The position numbers and the translations under genes were made by a program. The notes beneath the pieces were generated by a model, which ran no database searches, was not told where the DNA came from, and worked only from the letters and a program-made list of their open reading frames with translations. Positions 9,801 to 18,204 of a DNA stretch of 64,000 nt are shown here, in pieces. The stretch covers positions 62,001-126,000 of the forward strand of contig NZ_FTMA01000010.1 in assembly GCF_900155985.1 (NCBI RefSeq). The letters are read 5' to 3'. Each line of letters begins with the position of its first letter. Positions within the stretch are counted from its first letter, which is position 1. This DNA is from Maribacter ulvicola. GTDB lineage: Bacteria; Bacteroidota; Bacteroidia; Flavobacteriales; Flavobacteriaceae.

Positions 9801-11216
9801 CTTTCCTTCAATACCTTCTAAAGCCAAAATGGGTAGAAAAACGATAAGGATTATTAACTGACCAAAAAAAGCAGCGTTCATCATCTTTTTTGAAGCATTA
9901 GAAGTTACTTTATCCCTTTCCTTGGACGTAAGCTGTTTTCTTTTCAAAACTTGCGACATAATAAGAAAGACAGTGCTTTCTACAATAATTACAGCACCAT
10001 CTACAATGATTCCGAAATCTATAGCGCCTAAACTCATTAAGTTAACCCATACATCAAAAACATTCATTAAAATAAAAGCGAATAATAAGGATAATGGAAT
10101 AGTAGAAGCTACTATTAACCCTCCGCGCCAGTTGCCTAACAAAAAGACCAATACAAAGATGACGATCAATGCACCTTCAATAAGATTGGTGGTTACTGTA
10201 GAGGTCGTTTCCCCAATTAACTTGCTTCGATCTAATAATGGCTCAATAATAACACCTTCTGGTAATGACTTTTCAATTTGGGTCATTCGCTCTTTTACGT
10301 TTGCAATAACATCATTGGAATTTGCTCCTTTTAACATCATTACCAAACCACCTACAACTTCACCTTCTCCATCTTGAGTTAATGCACCATAACGAATTGC
10401 CGAACCGAATTGTACCGTAGCAATATCTCCAATAGTTACGGGAACGTTATTAAGATTTTTGACTGTGATTTTCTTAATATCCTCTAAACTTCGTGCCAAA
10501 CCTTCACCACGAATAAAATTGGCTTGATGGTTTTTTTCAATATATGCGCCACCTGTATTCTGATTATTAGCCTCCAGTGCATTAAACACATCTGTAATGG
10601 TAAGGCCAATAGCGTTTAAATCGTTAGGATCAACAGCTACTTCATATTGTTTTATTTTACCGCCAATAGCATTCACTTCTACCACACCCGGAACCATTGC
10701 CATTTGGCGTTGTACAATCCAATCTTGCATTGTACGTAAATCTGCAATGCTATATATAGCTTTAAACTCTGGCGCTACTTTTAAGGTGTATTGGTATATC
10801 TCCCCTAAACCTGAAGAGATAGGTCCCATTGCAGGCTCGCCAAATCCACTTGGAATTTGCTCTTTTACCTCGTTTAGCTTTTCCGCTACTAATTGTCGAG
10901 GTAGATAGGTACCCATATCATCGTCAAATACTATAGTTACGACAGATAAACCAAAACGGGAAATTGATCTTATTTCCTTCACATTGGGAAGATTACTCAT
11001 TGCTACCTCAATAGGATAGGTTATAATCTGCTCAATATCTTCAGTACCTAAATTGGGGGATTGTGTTATAACCTGTACTTGGTTATTGGTAATGTCCGGA
11101 ACAGCATCTATTGGTACTTTGGTCATACTCCAAATACCTGCTCCAATTATGGTAAGCGTAAGCAAACCAATAATAAATTTGTTATTGATTGAAAAATCAA
11201 TGATTTTATTAATCAT
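6882..11216 (-). CDS. CzcA/CusA-type RND metal efflux pump fused to a TolC-like outer-membrane factor
   Basis: At 1444 residues this is ~400 longer than a normal HME-RND pump (about 1040). Residues 1 to ~1040 are a full RND protein: N-terminal membrane helix, periplasmic porter domains with PNLGTEDIEQIITYPIE, and a TM4 motif DFGIIVDGAVIIVE (400-413) typical of divalent-cation (Co/Zn/Cd) pumps rather than the Cu/Ag group. Residues ~1065-1444 are an outer-membrane efflux protein (PF02321) with long helical segments, equivalent to CzcC. Between them, residues ~1045-1064 form a hydrophobic stretch after lysines, ending SNAQ/E, which looks like an internal signal peptide with a signal peptidase I site. 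The pump is therefore likely made as one chain and perhaps cleaved. The genes for the adaptor and regulator follow directly. A close relative lies at 44459-48796. Confidence 0.92.
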   Translation of the reverse strand: MINKIIDFSINNKFIIGLLTLTIIGAGIWSMTKVPIDAVPDITNNQVQVITQSPNLGTEDIEQIITYPIEVAMSNLPNVKEIRSISRFGLSVVTIVFDDDMGTYLPRQLVAEKLNEVKEQIPSGFGEPAMGPISSGLGEIYQYTLKVAPEFKAIYSIADLRTMQDWIVQRQMAMVPGVVEVNAIGGKIKQYEVAVDPNDLNAIGLTITDVFNALEANNQNTGGAYIEKNHQANFIRGEGLARSLEDIKKITVKNLNNVPVTIGDIATVQFGSAIRYGALTQDGEGEVVGGLVMMLKGANSNDVIANVKERMTQIEKSLPEGVIIEPLLDRSKLIGETTSTVTTNLIEGALIVIFVLVFLLGNWRGGLIVASTIPLSLLFAFILMNVFDVWVNLMSLGAIDFGIIVDGAVIIVESTVFLIMSQVLKRKQLTSKERDKVTSNASKKMMNAAFFGQLIILIVFLPILALEGIEGKMFKPMALTFIFAMIGAMVLCLTYVPMMSALFLRAPKNDKKSYGDKLVNWCEERYEPLLVNALQKGKWVIGIAIVLFGITVLMFSRMGGEFIPQLDEGDIAFHAILKPGSSLTETIETTTKIEQIVKAKFPEVDKIVSRIGVAEIPTDPMPMDIADVFVILKPKSEWATAETKDELIEAMKEAVEMVPGVNYEFTQPIEMRFNELLEGVREDIAIKLYGEDIDILSQKAEEISKIIAGTEGIGDMKAEATTGLPQMTINYNRNKLSQYGLQINALNRTVQAAFAGGTAGVIFEGEKRFDLVVRLNAQNRKDISDLQNLYINLPSGAQIPLREIAEVSYKAGPMQISRDNTNRRTYVGVNVRGRDVKSLVAEIKSKLDAQLELPSGYFIRYGGAFENLERASNRLQTVVPIALLLIFVLIYFALKSLPQTLMIYIAIPMATIGGVVALWLRDMPFSISAGVGFIVLFGVAVLNGLVMISGLNELKDEGVTNLKDRIIDGTKRRIRPIMLTAFTDVLGFLPMAISSSAGAEVQRPLATVVIGGLLTSTLLTLFVLPILYHWVENKSFSFKPNKKLVTATVVFLLLFGFTTQSNAQEINDTIPEISLQEAIKLSKSNYPILKQQQLEITKQEQLKATVYDFGTTQVFTGGEEIDNGSGIYTTIGMSQSNIDVFGIGSKKKLQEQRIQLAQKAFQLSELELELEVKKAWSKCYQMKRNYDLYKELDSIYSKFEQAVTINYEVEAISKLEYSAAKNQAFQIQNKKTQAYSDYLIAIQQFNLWLVSDAIYTVSNEFDATVDIDMKTFNVEVHPLYSISQNMVNEAEFKYKAAKADNLPKFNLQGGLQKVNGNSGFYTYQAGVSIPFLSGANKAQIKSARIDKQKAETNKAFKRQEVQSRFVQAKENYRKWKTSWEFYKEQVLPLTKEQKTGALLAYKEGEIDYTAFTQLIKEAIQSQLDAQTALVNYLESTFQLQYFNQ

Positions 11217-11306
11217 ATAAAATATATTAATTCAGTTAAAAAAAGTATATGCCTTACAAAAAGTAAAAGCATTCTAAAAAGGATATACCTATCCTATAAA
11301 ACTGAA

Positions 11307-11618
11307 TTAAACTTGTGGCGGTTGCCAAATGTTGGAATAAAAATCAAACCTATAAATCGACTGGTAGTTAGTCGTTAAAAATGTTGATATATTTGAGTGA
11401 AAATTGAATTCAAATGAGATTAGGGGTTCATAAGTGATTGAAATACCACAGCAACTACAAACACAAGTAATTGGACAAGAATCGTCATTATCCTCTTGAT
11501 GATTATGGTCTACGCTTAATTCTTCCCATTGTTGATCTTCAAAATTTTGACCATCAGAGCATGGCTTTGCGGTCAAAGTCAACATCAGAACTGCCAGAAT
11601 AAAGCTTAAAAAATTCAT
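11307..11618 (-). CDS. Small secreted acidic/His/Cys protein heading the RND operon (DUF6660-like)
   Basis: A protein of 103 residues when started at ATG 11618, where a clean signal peptide (MNFLSFILAVLMLTLTAKPC) begins; a start 10 codons upstream is possible but spoils the signal. The mature part has an acidic and His segment (DHNHQEDNDD), a cysteine cluster (CPITCVCSCCG), and ends IWQPPQV. It matches what I know as DUF6660, small proteins found ahead of metal efflux genes in Bacteroidota, but this is from memory. It lies 90 bases upstream of the RND gene on the same strand. The composition suggests periplasmic metal binding. The protein at 48876-49277 sits in the same place in the second locus and ends ILQPPRVS. 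Confidence 0.7.
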   Translation of the reverse strand: MNFLSFILAVLMLTLTAKPCSDGQNFEDQQWEELSVDHNHQEDNDDSCPITCVCSCCGISITYEPLISFEFNFHSNISTFLTTNYQSIYRFDFYSNIWQPPQV

Positions 11619-11648
11619 CTTTACAAAGATATCAAAAACTAAATGCAA

Positions 11649-12354
11649 TGGCTGTGCAAACTTTTTGTCAATGAATTCTATAGTGCATAAATAATGCGTA
11701 ACACGTTTTATATTTTAATGTTCCTAATAACGGACAGCTTTGCTATCTATCGTTTAAATGTTTGTATATACCTATACACTAAAGACTGTAGTTAAGCATA
11801 ACATCTTTTAATAAAAATCATCAGCGTCATAGAACAAGTTTAAAATCATTAAAAATATAATCGTAGACTTCAAGTTTTAGTCTTCCTTATTGGTATTTAA
11901 CTTGTTGCTTCCTATCAAATTACAATAATAATTAAATAGATAATTACAAACCTCATCTAAATAACTATTAAGAATTCTGAATATTTGACTTGTACATCTA
12001 ACTCCATATTTATGACCCTATCCATCAGAAGTTGAAATTCTCATTTTAAACAAACATCTGTCCATGACTATTTAACATAATTCTAGCATAAGGTAATCTA
12101 TATATTGTTCTTAACTCTAGAAAACAAATCTTAGAAGAGAATACTCAATGTTATGATGTCCTCAGAAGACATCTTTTAGCTGCCATTTATTTTATTTTCA
12201 AATGAAGGTCTGATCACATTTAAAAATACATGTATTAGATCAATACATGTAGCATCTCAACAAATTGGTCAATTTTTTACAGCTTTAAATTTATTGACCG
12301 ATTTATTAGCGCTTTTATGGGGAATAAATGCTTCAATCAGCTATGTCTATATAC
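11649..12354. other. Intergenic region upstream of the metal operon
   Basis: About 700 bases without a supportable gene. It must hold the promoter and operator of the metal operon. A perfect inverted repeat TACATGTATT/AATACATGTA (12227-12236 and 12242-12251, 5-base spacer) is visible but lies ~600 bases from the operon start. A weaker hairpin GATGTC/GACATC followed by TTTT is at 12155-12177. I assign no role to either. Confidence 0.4.
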
Positions 12355-12390
12355 AAAAAACACTGATAATCCGCAGATTATCAGTGTTTT
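12355..12390 (-). terminator. Intrinsic terminator downstream of tRNA-Pro
   Basis: A perfect 15-base stem (12357-12371 with 12376-12390) with a 4-base loop. Read on the minus strand the 3' arm ends in TTTTTT. It lies 26 bases beyond the 3' end of the tRNA gene, in the right place to end its transcript. Confidence 0.85.
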
Positions 12391-12416
12391 CTAATTATTA
12401 CCTATTTCTAGGTTCG

Positions 12417-12490
12417 TCGGGATGACAGGATTTGAACCTGCGACCACTCGACCCCCAGCCGAGTGCGCTACCGGACTGCGCTACATCCCG
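12417..12490 (-). tRNA. tRNA-Pro (anticodon GGG)
   Basis: Read on the minus strand, the 74-base gene folds as a cloverleaf. The acceptor arms CGGGATG/CATCCCG pair perfectly, the D-arm has GCGC/GCGC, the anticodon stem is CTCGG/TCGAG around loop CTGGGGG (anticodon GGG), and the T-arm is GCAGG/CCTGT around TTCAAAT. The discriminator base is A and the 3' CCA is not encoded. A strong hairpin terminator follows. Confidence 0.95.
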
Positions 12491-12667
12491 AAATTTCAAT
12501 GGAAAAAAATCCCCATAAATACTCTATAGTTTTTCAATCGCTTAAGATTCACTGTAGTCCAATTTATCATGAGTGCAGTAGAAGGGCTATATCCCAAAAA
12601 ATTTCGATTGCAAAAATAGAGAAGTTCAGCATATTAAAATCTTTTTTTTTGCTAAAAATTAAATAAG

Positions 12668-13576
12668 TTATCTCAAAGAGGCTATCCAGTCTATCATACG
12701 ATCACCCCAATCTTTCAAATGCCCATCATGTAAACCCAATCCAAATCCGTGACCGCCTTTTGGATAAATGTGCATGGTTGCTGAAATACCCTTTTCCTTA
12801 ACGGCCGTGTAGAACAACAAACTATTTTCTACCGGTACAACGGTGTCATCGGTAGCATGCATTAAAAACGTTGCGGGTGTTAACTCGGTAACTTGCTTAT
12901 CATTTGAAAAATAATCGACCAAGTCCTCTGAAGGATTCTCCCCTATCAAATTTTCCTTTGTTCCTTGGTGCGTTATTTCCCCGAAAGAAATTACAGGATA
13001 ACCCAATGCCATAAAATCTGGTCTTGCGCTCACCGCATCATAACTATCAATTGGTTCATAGACTTTTTCATTAAAGTGGGTCCCTAAAGTAGCTGCTAAA
13101 TGACCTCCCGCAGAGAAACCAATCACCCCAATTTTATCTGGCCTTACATTAAAATGTTCCGCATTGCTACGAACTAGTCTAACCGCTCTTTGAGCATCTA
13201 TAAGTGGCACGAACTTTTTATTGGTCTGCGAAACATCTGACGGTAAACGATATTTCACCACCATTGCTGCAATCCCCTTAGTGTTAAAGAATTTTGCTAT
13301 ATCCGTACCTTCCCAATCATAGGCTAATATGCGATAGCCACCTCCGGGAAAAATTAGAACCGCCTCTCCGGTTGCATTTAATTTTGATGGTAAATACACC
13401 TCAATAGTTGGCTTTTGAACCTTACTAATTCGTAAAATTTCATTTTGTTCATGTAATTCCTTTTCTACACTATTTAAATGATTAGGAATATTATCCTTAG
13501 GCCACAAAGGCATAATGGTATCTTGACCAGCTATTTTAACAGATACGAGGAACATAAATAATAGTATATTTTTCAT
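12668..13576 (-). CDS. Secreted alpha/beta-hydrolase (acetyl-xylan-esterase-like)
   Basis: A 302-residue hydrolase with a signal peptide (cleavage near AGQD, residue ~17). The oxyanion motif reads FPGGGY, the nucleophile elbow is GFSAGG, the acid is in HATDDTVVP and the His in GGHGFG. This arrangement is that of the esterase/lipase group (PF20434/PF07859) often annotated as acetyl-xylan esterase or endo-1,4-beta-xylanase B in Bacteroidota. It probably removes acetyl groups from plant or algal sugars in the periplasm, which would fit the xylose genes nearby. It starts 12 bases after the dipeptidase gene on the same strand, so the two are probably cotranscribed. The substrate is inference. Confidence 0.82.
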   Translation of the reverse strand: MKNILLFMFLVSVKIAGQDTIMPLWPKDNIPNHLNSVEKELHEQNEILRISKVQKPTIEVYLPSKLNATGEAVLIFPGGGYRILAYDWEGTDIAKFFNTKGIAAMVVKYRLPSDVSQTNKKFVPLIDAQRAVRLVRSNAEHFNVRPDKIGVIGFSAGGHLAATLGTHFNEKVYEPIDSYDAVSARPDFMALGYPVISFGEITHQGTKENLIGENPSEDLVDYFSNDKQVTELTPATFLMHATDDTVVPVENSLLFYTAVKEKGISATMHIYPKGGHGFGLGLHDGHLKDWGDRMIDWIASLR

Positions 13577-13588
13577 CTCACTTATTTC

Positions 13589-14329
13589 TTAATCACAATC
13601 CCATTTAAAATTCGCTATGGGGTCATGCGATGCCCCTTGTAAATTATAATGCCACCACTCTGTTCTAGTTGACCAGAAGCCATATTTTTCCATGGTCTCT
13701 TTCAATAGTTTTCTATTATCCAGTATTTCCTGTGGTAGATCGAAATTATCATGATAGGCCAGTTTACCAAAGAAATCAAAATCTGATGGCATTTTTACTT
13801 CATTGCCATCCAAAGTAACCAAAGTAATGTCTACTGCCCCACCTTTGTTGTGAATAGAACCCTTTACAGGGTTTGCTACGTACTGCGGGTTAGGTACTAT
13901 TTTCCACATTTTATACTGTACAGAATTAGGTCTGTAACAATCATAGAATTTTATCTTTACCCCGTGCTTTTTAAATTCTTCATTTGCCTTTAGTAAAGCC
14001 TTTACCGTTTTTGCCCTGGTATAGCATTCCCCGCACTCATACACCTTTTCTTTTAAAAAATTATTTTTAGTAGCATATCTTAGATCATACGCAAAGCCAT
14101 CACTATAGTCTGCCAAACGAACAAATGTGGTATCCGCAACATTTTCCAAACTTTTAAAAACAGGTTTTTCTACCTTGGGTTCCATGATAGAATCTAAGAC
14201 TACCTCCTGTAAAGATGGGTTTTCTTTAGGTATTTCTTTTTTTGAAGTTTCTGTTTTACAACTTAATACGACCATTAAACTGCAAAATAAAATGGGCAAT
14301 ATAACTACATAGTAAAGTATTTTTTTCAT
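13589..14329 (-). CDS. VanX-type D-alanyl-D-alanine dipeptidase (M15D), lipoprotein
   Basis: A 246-residue peptidase with a lipoprotein signal (LSC, Cys near residue 24), so anchored outside the cytoplasm. The catalytic zinc motif SxHxxGxAxD is seen as SIHNKGGAVD and the second motif ExxWH as EWWHYNL, both diagnostic of the VanX/DdpX family (PF01427). It would cut D-Ala-D-Ala or similar dipeptides released from cell wall. As a stand-alone gene it is far more likely to serve peptidoglycan recycling than vancomycin resistance, since no vanHA-like genes are present. It precedes the esterase gene by 12 bases. Confidence 0.9.
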   Translation of the reverse strand: MKKILYYVVILPILFCSLMVVLSCKTETSKKEIPKENPSLQEVVLDSIMEPKVEKPVFKSLENVADTTFVRLADYSDGFAYDLRYATKNNFLKEKVYECGECYTRAKTVKALLKANEEFKKHGVKIKFYDCYRPNSVQYKMWKIVPNPQYVANPVKGSIHNKGGAVDITLVTLDGNEVKMPSDFDFFGKLAYHDNFDLPQEILDNRKLLKETMEKYGFWSTRTEWWHYNLQGASHDPIANFKWDCD

Positions 14330-14441
14330 TTATATTTGATTAAGACTTGGGTCTTTAAACTTAAAATAAACCATTAGCATTCTAAACATTTATAGCAATA
14401 TAATAATAAAACACTTTAATTATTATATCATTGAATAGCAT

Positions 14442-14475
14442 AAAAAACCTCCTACTTACTTATAAATAGGAGGTT
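14442..14475 (-). terminator. Intrinsic terminator after the GMC/TIM-barrel operon
   Basis: Stem AACCTCCTA/TAGGAGGTT (14446-14454 with 14467-14475) with a 12-base loop. On the minus strand a T-run follows the 3' arm. It sits 25 bases downstream of the TIM-barrel stop and separates that operon from the dipeptidase/esterase pair. Confidence 0.8.
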
Positions 14476-14499
14476 ATATACCAAAAATAATATTTGGTT

Positions 14500-15321
14500 T
14501 TACTTCAAATTCTTTAAGTATTCCAAGCTCTTAGGGACTTGGGTAACTACGTTTTTAGATTCATCTTCTATAAACATATATTCTATACCTAATTTTTTAG
14601 CCTCAGCGACTACACCGGCAATATCTATTTGTCCCGTTCCTAATACAACATTAGTATCATCTTCTTCATGACCTGTATTATTACCTTCAACATCTTTATC
14701 CATATCCTTAAGATGTAAAAGTGTAATTTTCTTTGGATATTTTTTCAATAATGCCAAGGGATCGGCACCACCATGTTGTGCCCAGAAAACATCTAATTCA
14801 AAGGTAAAATCTGTTGCATTTTCAGCCATATAATCAAATAAAGTACCATTTTTATAAGGTCTGAATTCATATCCATGAGGGTGATATGCTAAAACGAGTC
14901 CGTTTTTACTTAAAATCTTACCTGCTTTATTAAAAACTTCCGTGGCGTATTTAGTTTCCTCCAGAGCCCATTTGTTATTATCATGAGGTACCCATGCACA
15001 CATTACATATGTAGCTCCAAAATCTTTCGCATTTTTAATAACTTTTTCCACATCATTTTCCAAATCAGCAAATTCAGCACCTACACTGACCACTTCTAAG
15101 TCATAGTTAGCTAATAAACCCTTAAATTCTTTCAGTGGCATATCATAGGTTTCCCCACCTTCAATTTTGGTTATTCCCCATTCATTAATCAATCCTAGGG
15201 TGTTAGATACATCCATTTTAAACTGATTCCTTAGGCTGTACAATTGTAAGCCAATCTCTTGGGCCTGAACTAAAAAACCACTACCCAAAAGGGTAGCGGC
15301 AACTATTACTTTTTTTATCAT
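14500..15321 (-). CDS. Periplasmic sugar-isomerase/epimerase-like TIM-barrel protein
   Basis: A 273-residue protein of the xylose isomerase-like TIM-barrel family (PF01261). An N-terminal signal peptide ends VQAQE (residue ~21). Metal-ligand-like residues occur in the expected order: a His in YHPHGYEF, Glu/Asp in FELDVFW, His in LLHLKDMD, and Glu in FIEDES near the end. Secreted members of this family in Bacteroidota often occur with GMC or Gfo/Idh/MocA oxidoreductases in pathways where a sugar is oxidised to a 3-keto sugar before further attack. Here it follows the GMC/subunit 3 pair by 11 bases, so it is the last gene of their operon. The exact substrate is unknown. Confidence 0.85.
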   Translation of the reverse strand: MIKKVIVAATLLGSGFLVQAQEIGLQLYSLRNQFKMDVSNTLGLINEWGITKIEGGETYDMPLKEFKGLLANYDLEVVSVGAEFADLENDVEKVIKNAKDFGATYVMCAWVPHDNNKWALEETKYATEVFNKAGKILSKNGLVLAYHPHGYEFRPYKNGTLFDYMAENATDFTFELDVFWAQHGGADPLALLKKYPKKITLLHLKDMDKDVEGNNTGHEEDDTNVVLGTGQIDIAGVVAEAKKLGIEYMFIEDESKNVVTQVPKSLEYLKNLK

Positions 15322-15332
15322 TATGATGTAAT

Positions 15333-16058
15333 TTACGTGAGTAAATTTCCTTCGTCATCCCATTCTGCTATAACATTACGTTGGCTTTGATCTACACATT
15401 TTGCTATCCATTCTGGATCATAGGCAACACCATGTTGGTCCAATACATCTTGCGGCACACCGTCCCAAACATTTGGTGAATTTCCTTTATAACCCAAATC
15501 AGCAATACCTACTTTTGAGGTATAGTAACCAGTTACGGTCAAGCCACGCATGGTATAGAAAAATTGAATTTCCAAGGGTTGTTCACTTAAAGGCTTCTCT
15601 GTATCATGCCAGCAAATTTCATCGCAAATTTGTTTTTTCTGTGCTAAGGTAGCCGACTTAAATTCTGTGCCAAATTCAGTATTACTTTTATGATCAAGCC
15701 ACATTAGACCACCTAATAAGGTAGGGGCCATATCTGGAATATCCTTGCCCATAAACTCTACAAGCTCTGGTACTTCTGCCTCTATAGGGCCACCATGTGG
15801 TTCCTTTGGAGGTAAAATAACAACGCTTAAAGCCGCAATTGTTTCCATTTCATGCTCGTTAAACAATTGCTCGGCATTCAATTTTTCTATGCGGTCCAAC
15901 TCTGCCGGTGTTCTTCCAAAATATTTTTCACTAGTCGTTGCAATGGCTTCATCTACTGTTTCGCCATTTTCTGTCTTACAGGAATTGAAGACTAGCCCAG
16001 AGGTTGCCGCAGCACCACCAAGTATTAAAGTTTGTAAACTCTTTCTTCTATCCATCAT
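15333..16058 (-). CDS. Gluconate 2-dehydrogenase subunit 3-like small subunit with Tat signal
   Basis: A 241-residue protein of family PF13618, the small subunit of periplasmic FAD sugar dehydrogenases. The N-terminus carries a twin-arginine motif (DRRKSLQTLILGG) followed by a lipobox-like NSC, so it is probably a Tat-exported lipoprotein. In related FAD-dependent dehydrogenases the small subunit provides the Tat signal for the catalytic subunit, which has none; that fits here because the GMC protein lacks a signal. It starts directly after the GMC stop. No dedicated cytochrome c subunit gene follows, so the electron acceptor is unknown. Confidence 0.87.
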   Translation of the reverse strand: MMDRRKSLQTLILGGAAATSGLVFNSCKTENGETVDEAIATTSEKYFGRTPAELDRIEKLNAEQLFNEHEMETIAALSVVILPPKEPHGGPIEAEVPELVEFMGKDIPDMAPTLLGGLMWLDHKSNTEFGTEFKSATLAQKKQICDEICWHDTEKPLSEQPLEIQFFYTMRGLTVTGYYTSKVGIADLGYKGNSPNVWDGVPQDVLDQHGVAYDPEWIAKCVDQSQRNVIAEWDDEGNLLT

Positions 16059-17780
16059 CTAAATATTTTGTGCCTTTAATTGTTCAATGATATAGTCCGA
16101 TGCCCTCCATGAAAGCGCCATAATCGTCCAAGTACAGTTCTTATCTGCCTGAGATACAAATACCCCTGCATCTACAATAAATACATTATCCGCATCATGC
16201 AACTGCTGAAACTTATTCGTTACTGACGTTTTTGGATCATCTCCCATTCTTGTAGTACCCACTTCATGAATAATCTCACCTGGTTTGTGCAGACCGTAAT
16301 CTTGCTCTTTCCCTGGTTTTTCTCCTAAATAGTGACCGCCCATGTTATGAATAATCTCTTCGAAAGTATCATGCATATGCTTTGCTTGATTTTTTTCATA
16401 CTGAGACCATTTGTAGTTGAACTTCAATACCGGAATACCATATTCATCTACCGTAGTAGGATCTATTTCGCAATAATTATCCTTAACTGCCAAACCTTCT
16501 CCACGACCACCAAAACCTATTACTGACCCATAATATTTTTTAACATCGTCACGTAGGCTTTCACCATATCCTCCAGATTTTAATCCGAAGTATTTATTCA
16601 TGGCATTTGGATCCCAGCCAAAACCGTAGTTTGGTTGGCTCATACCACCCCAAACCTCAATATGATATCCTCTTGGGAAATCTAGTTTTGAATTATCGCC
16701 CCACCATGGTGAATATACATGCATTCCTCCTACACCATCTTCATTATAAGAGGTTTTTCTATTCATTAAACCAGGGATAACCCCTGCAGCACTTGCTCCA
16801 GTAGAATCATGCAAATAACGACCAACAAGATCACTACTGTTCCCCAGTCCGTTAGGATGCTGCTTACTCTTAGAATTTAAAAGGATACGGGCAGAACTAC
16901 AAGCAGATGCAGCCAATACTACCACTTTACCTCTAAGTGTATATTCTTTTCTATCTTCTTTGTTGATATATGATACGCCCGTTGCTTTACCTTCTTCGTT
17001 GGTAAGAACTTCACGTACCATTGAATTCACGAACAATTTCACCTGACCACCACTCTTTTGAGCTGGAAAAATTAAACAACTACCTGCTGAAAAATCGGCA
17101 TATATTTGACATGATCGCCCACATTGTCCGCAATAGAAACAAACTCCACGGTCTTCATTAATTCTTTTGGTCAACATGGAAAGCCTACCCGGTATAACCG
17201 GTATGTTAGCCTTCTTAGCACCATTGATATAAAATAGTTCGTGCAATCTTGGTTTCGGGGGAGGAAGAAAGAATCCATCAGGATCATTTTCTCTACCTTC
17301 ATTGGTACCAAAAACACCAATTAATTTGTCTAATTTATCGTAATATGGTTTAACATCCTCATACCCTATTGGCCAGTCGTCTCCATGACCATCACGAGTT
17401 TTTCCTTTAAAATCCTTAGGACCAAAACGTAAAGAAATACGACCCCAGTGATTAGTACGACCACCAAGCATTCTTGCACGCCACCATCTAAATTCAGTTC
17501 CTTCTGCATGTGTATATGGTTCTCCATCTACTTCCCAATCTCCCCATGACATATCCCACTCACCAAATGCTCGTGTAGTTCCTGCTCCCCTTCTTGGAGA
17601 ATCGTATGGTTGCTTTAATTGCGTCATGGTCTTTGGATCAGCTGGATCAAAAAACGGACCCGCTTCTACAACAGCTACATTTAAACCTGCATCTGCCAAT
17701 TGTTTGGTAGCCATACCACCACCAGCTCCTGAACCTACGATGATAACATCAAAGATTTCTGAAGATTCTTTTATCTGCAT
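16059..17780 (-). CDS. GMC-family FAD oxidoreductase (sugar dehydrogenase catalytic subunit)
   Basis: A 573-residue flavoprotein. The FAD-binding loop is VIIVGSGAGGGMA at the N-terminus, the GMC signature region contains LGGRTNHWG, and the C-terminal domain has HEVGTTRMGDDP and ends with NCTWTIMALSWRA, all typical of the gluconate 2-dehydrogenase/glucoside 3-dehydrogenase branch. A cluster CFYCGQCGRSCQ near residue 210 suggests an iron-sulfur site, as in related FAD-dependent dehydrogenases. It has no signal peptide and is probably exported folded with its Tat-bearing partner, encoded with zero spacing downstream. The role would be oxidation of a sugar or glycoside in the periplasm. First gene of a three-gene operon. 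Confidence 0.9.
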   Translation of the reverse strand: MQIKESSEIFDVIIVGSGAGGGMATKQLADAGLNVAVVEAGPFFDPADPKTMTQLKQPYDSPRRGAGTTRAFGEWDMSWGDWEVDGEPYTHAEGTEFRWWRARMLGGRTNHWGRISLRFGPKDFKGKTRDGHGDDWPIGYEDVKPYYDKLDKLIGVFGTNEGRENDPDGFFLPPPKPRLHELFYINGAKKANIPVIPGRLSMLTKRINEDRGVCFYCGQCGRSCQIYADFSAGSCLIFPAQKSGGQVKLFVNSMVREVLTNEEGKATGVSYINKEDRKEYTLRGKVVVLAASACSSARILLNSKSKQHPNGLGNSSDLVGRYLHDSTGASAAGVIPGLMNRKTSYNEDGVGGMHVYSPWWGDNSKLDFPRGYHIEVWGGMSQPNYGFGWDPNAMNKYFGLKSGGYGESLRDDVKKYYGSVIGFGGRGEGLAVKDNYCEIDPTTVDEYGIPVLKFNYKWSQYEKNQAKHMHDTFEEIIHNMGGHYLGEKPGKEQDYGLHKPGEIIHEVGTTRMGDDPKTSVTNKFQQLHDADNVFIVDAGVFVSQADKNCTWTIMALSWRASDYIIEQLKAQNI

Positions 17781-18204
17781 AATTCGAAATTAGTTATTGC
17801 CTACAATTTAACTATTTAATAAAACAAGAACCCGTGTTTTTAGCTGAATAACATTGGCTACTGGATGGACGGATATTTTTTACGCACATTTGTCCGTTCT
17901 TTACAACTTTAGTACTAACCCATAAACGCAGAAGTTGGTAGCACCAATTTACAGAATAAAATACCAAGGTCTATTCTCTTCCCCCAACGTCTAAACACTT
18001 TCAATTTTCTTACTTCTTTTGAGCTTTATGTTCTTACTTCAAACTTGCTTTAATAGAAAAACAAGGCTTTTTTTTATTTAAAAAATAGTACATTAAACCC
18101 TTAAAATAGTATCAAATACATAATTATTAGATGTTTTCTTAAATTATTCTTTGTATTAACTTCAATATTAATGATAGTTACAATCTTTTTAAACTCTATT
18201 GATC
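17781..18204. other. Divergent intergenic region between GMC operon and Gfo/Idh/MocA gene
   Basis: About 420 bases between divergent start codons, so it should contain two promoters. I see AT-rich sequence but no clear operator or leader ORF. The plus-strand gene is started at ATG 18205, because it follows a TTG two codons upstream and begins the Tat signal region properly. Confidence 0.4.

Noticed and set aside
12463-12666. 67-codon plus-strand frame starting inside the tRNA-Pro gene
   Set aside because: It begins within the tRNA on the opposite strand and has no protein features.
13589-14329. Vancomycin-resistance reading of the VanX-type gene
   Set aside because: No vanHA-like ligase or dehydrogenase genes. 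Gram-negative bacteria of this kind keep VanX-like enzymes for wall turnover.
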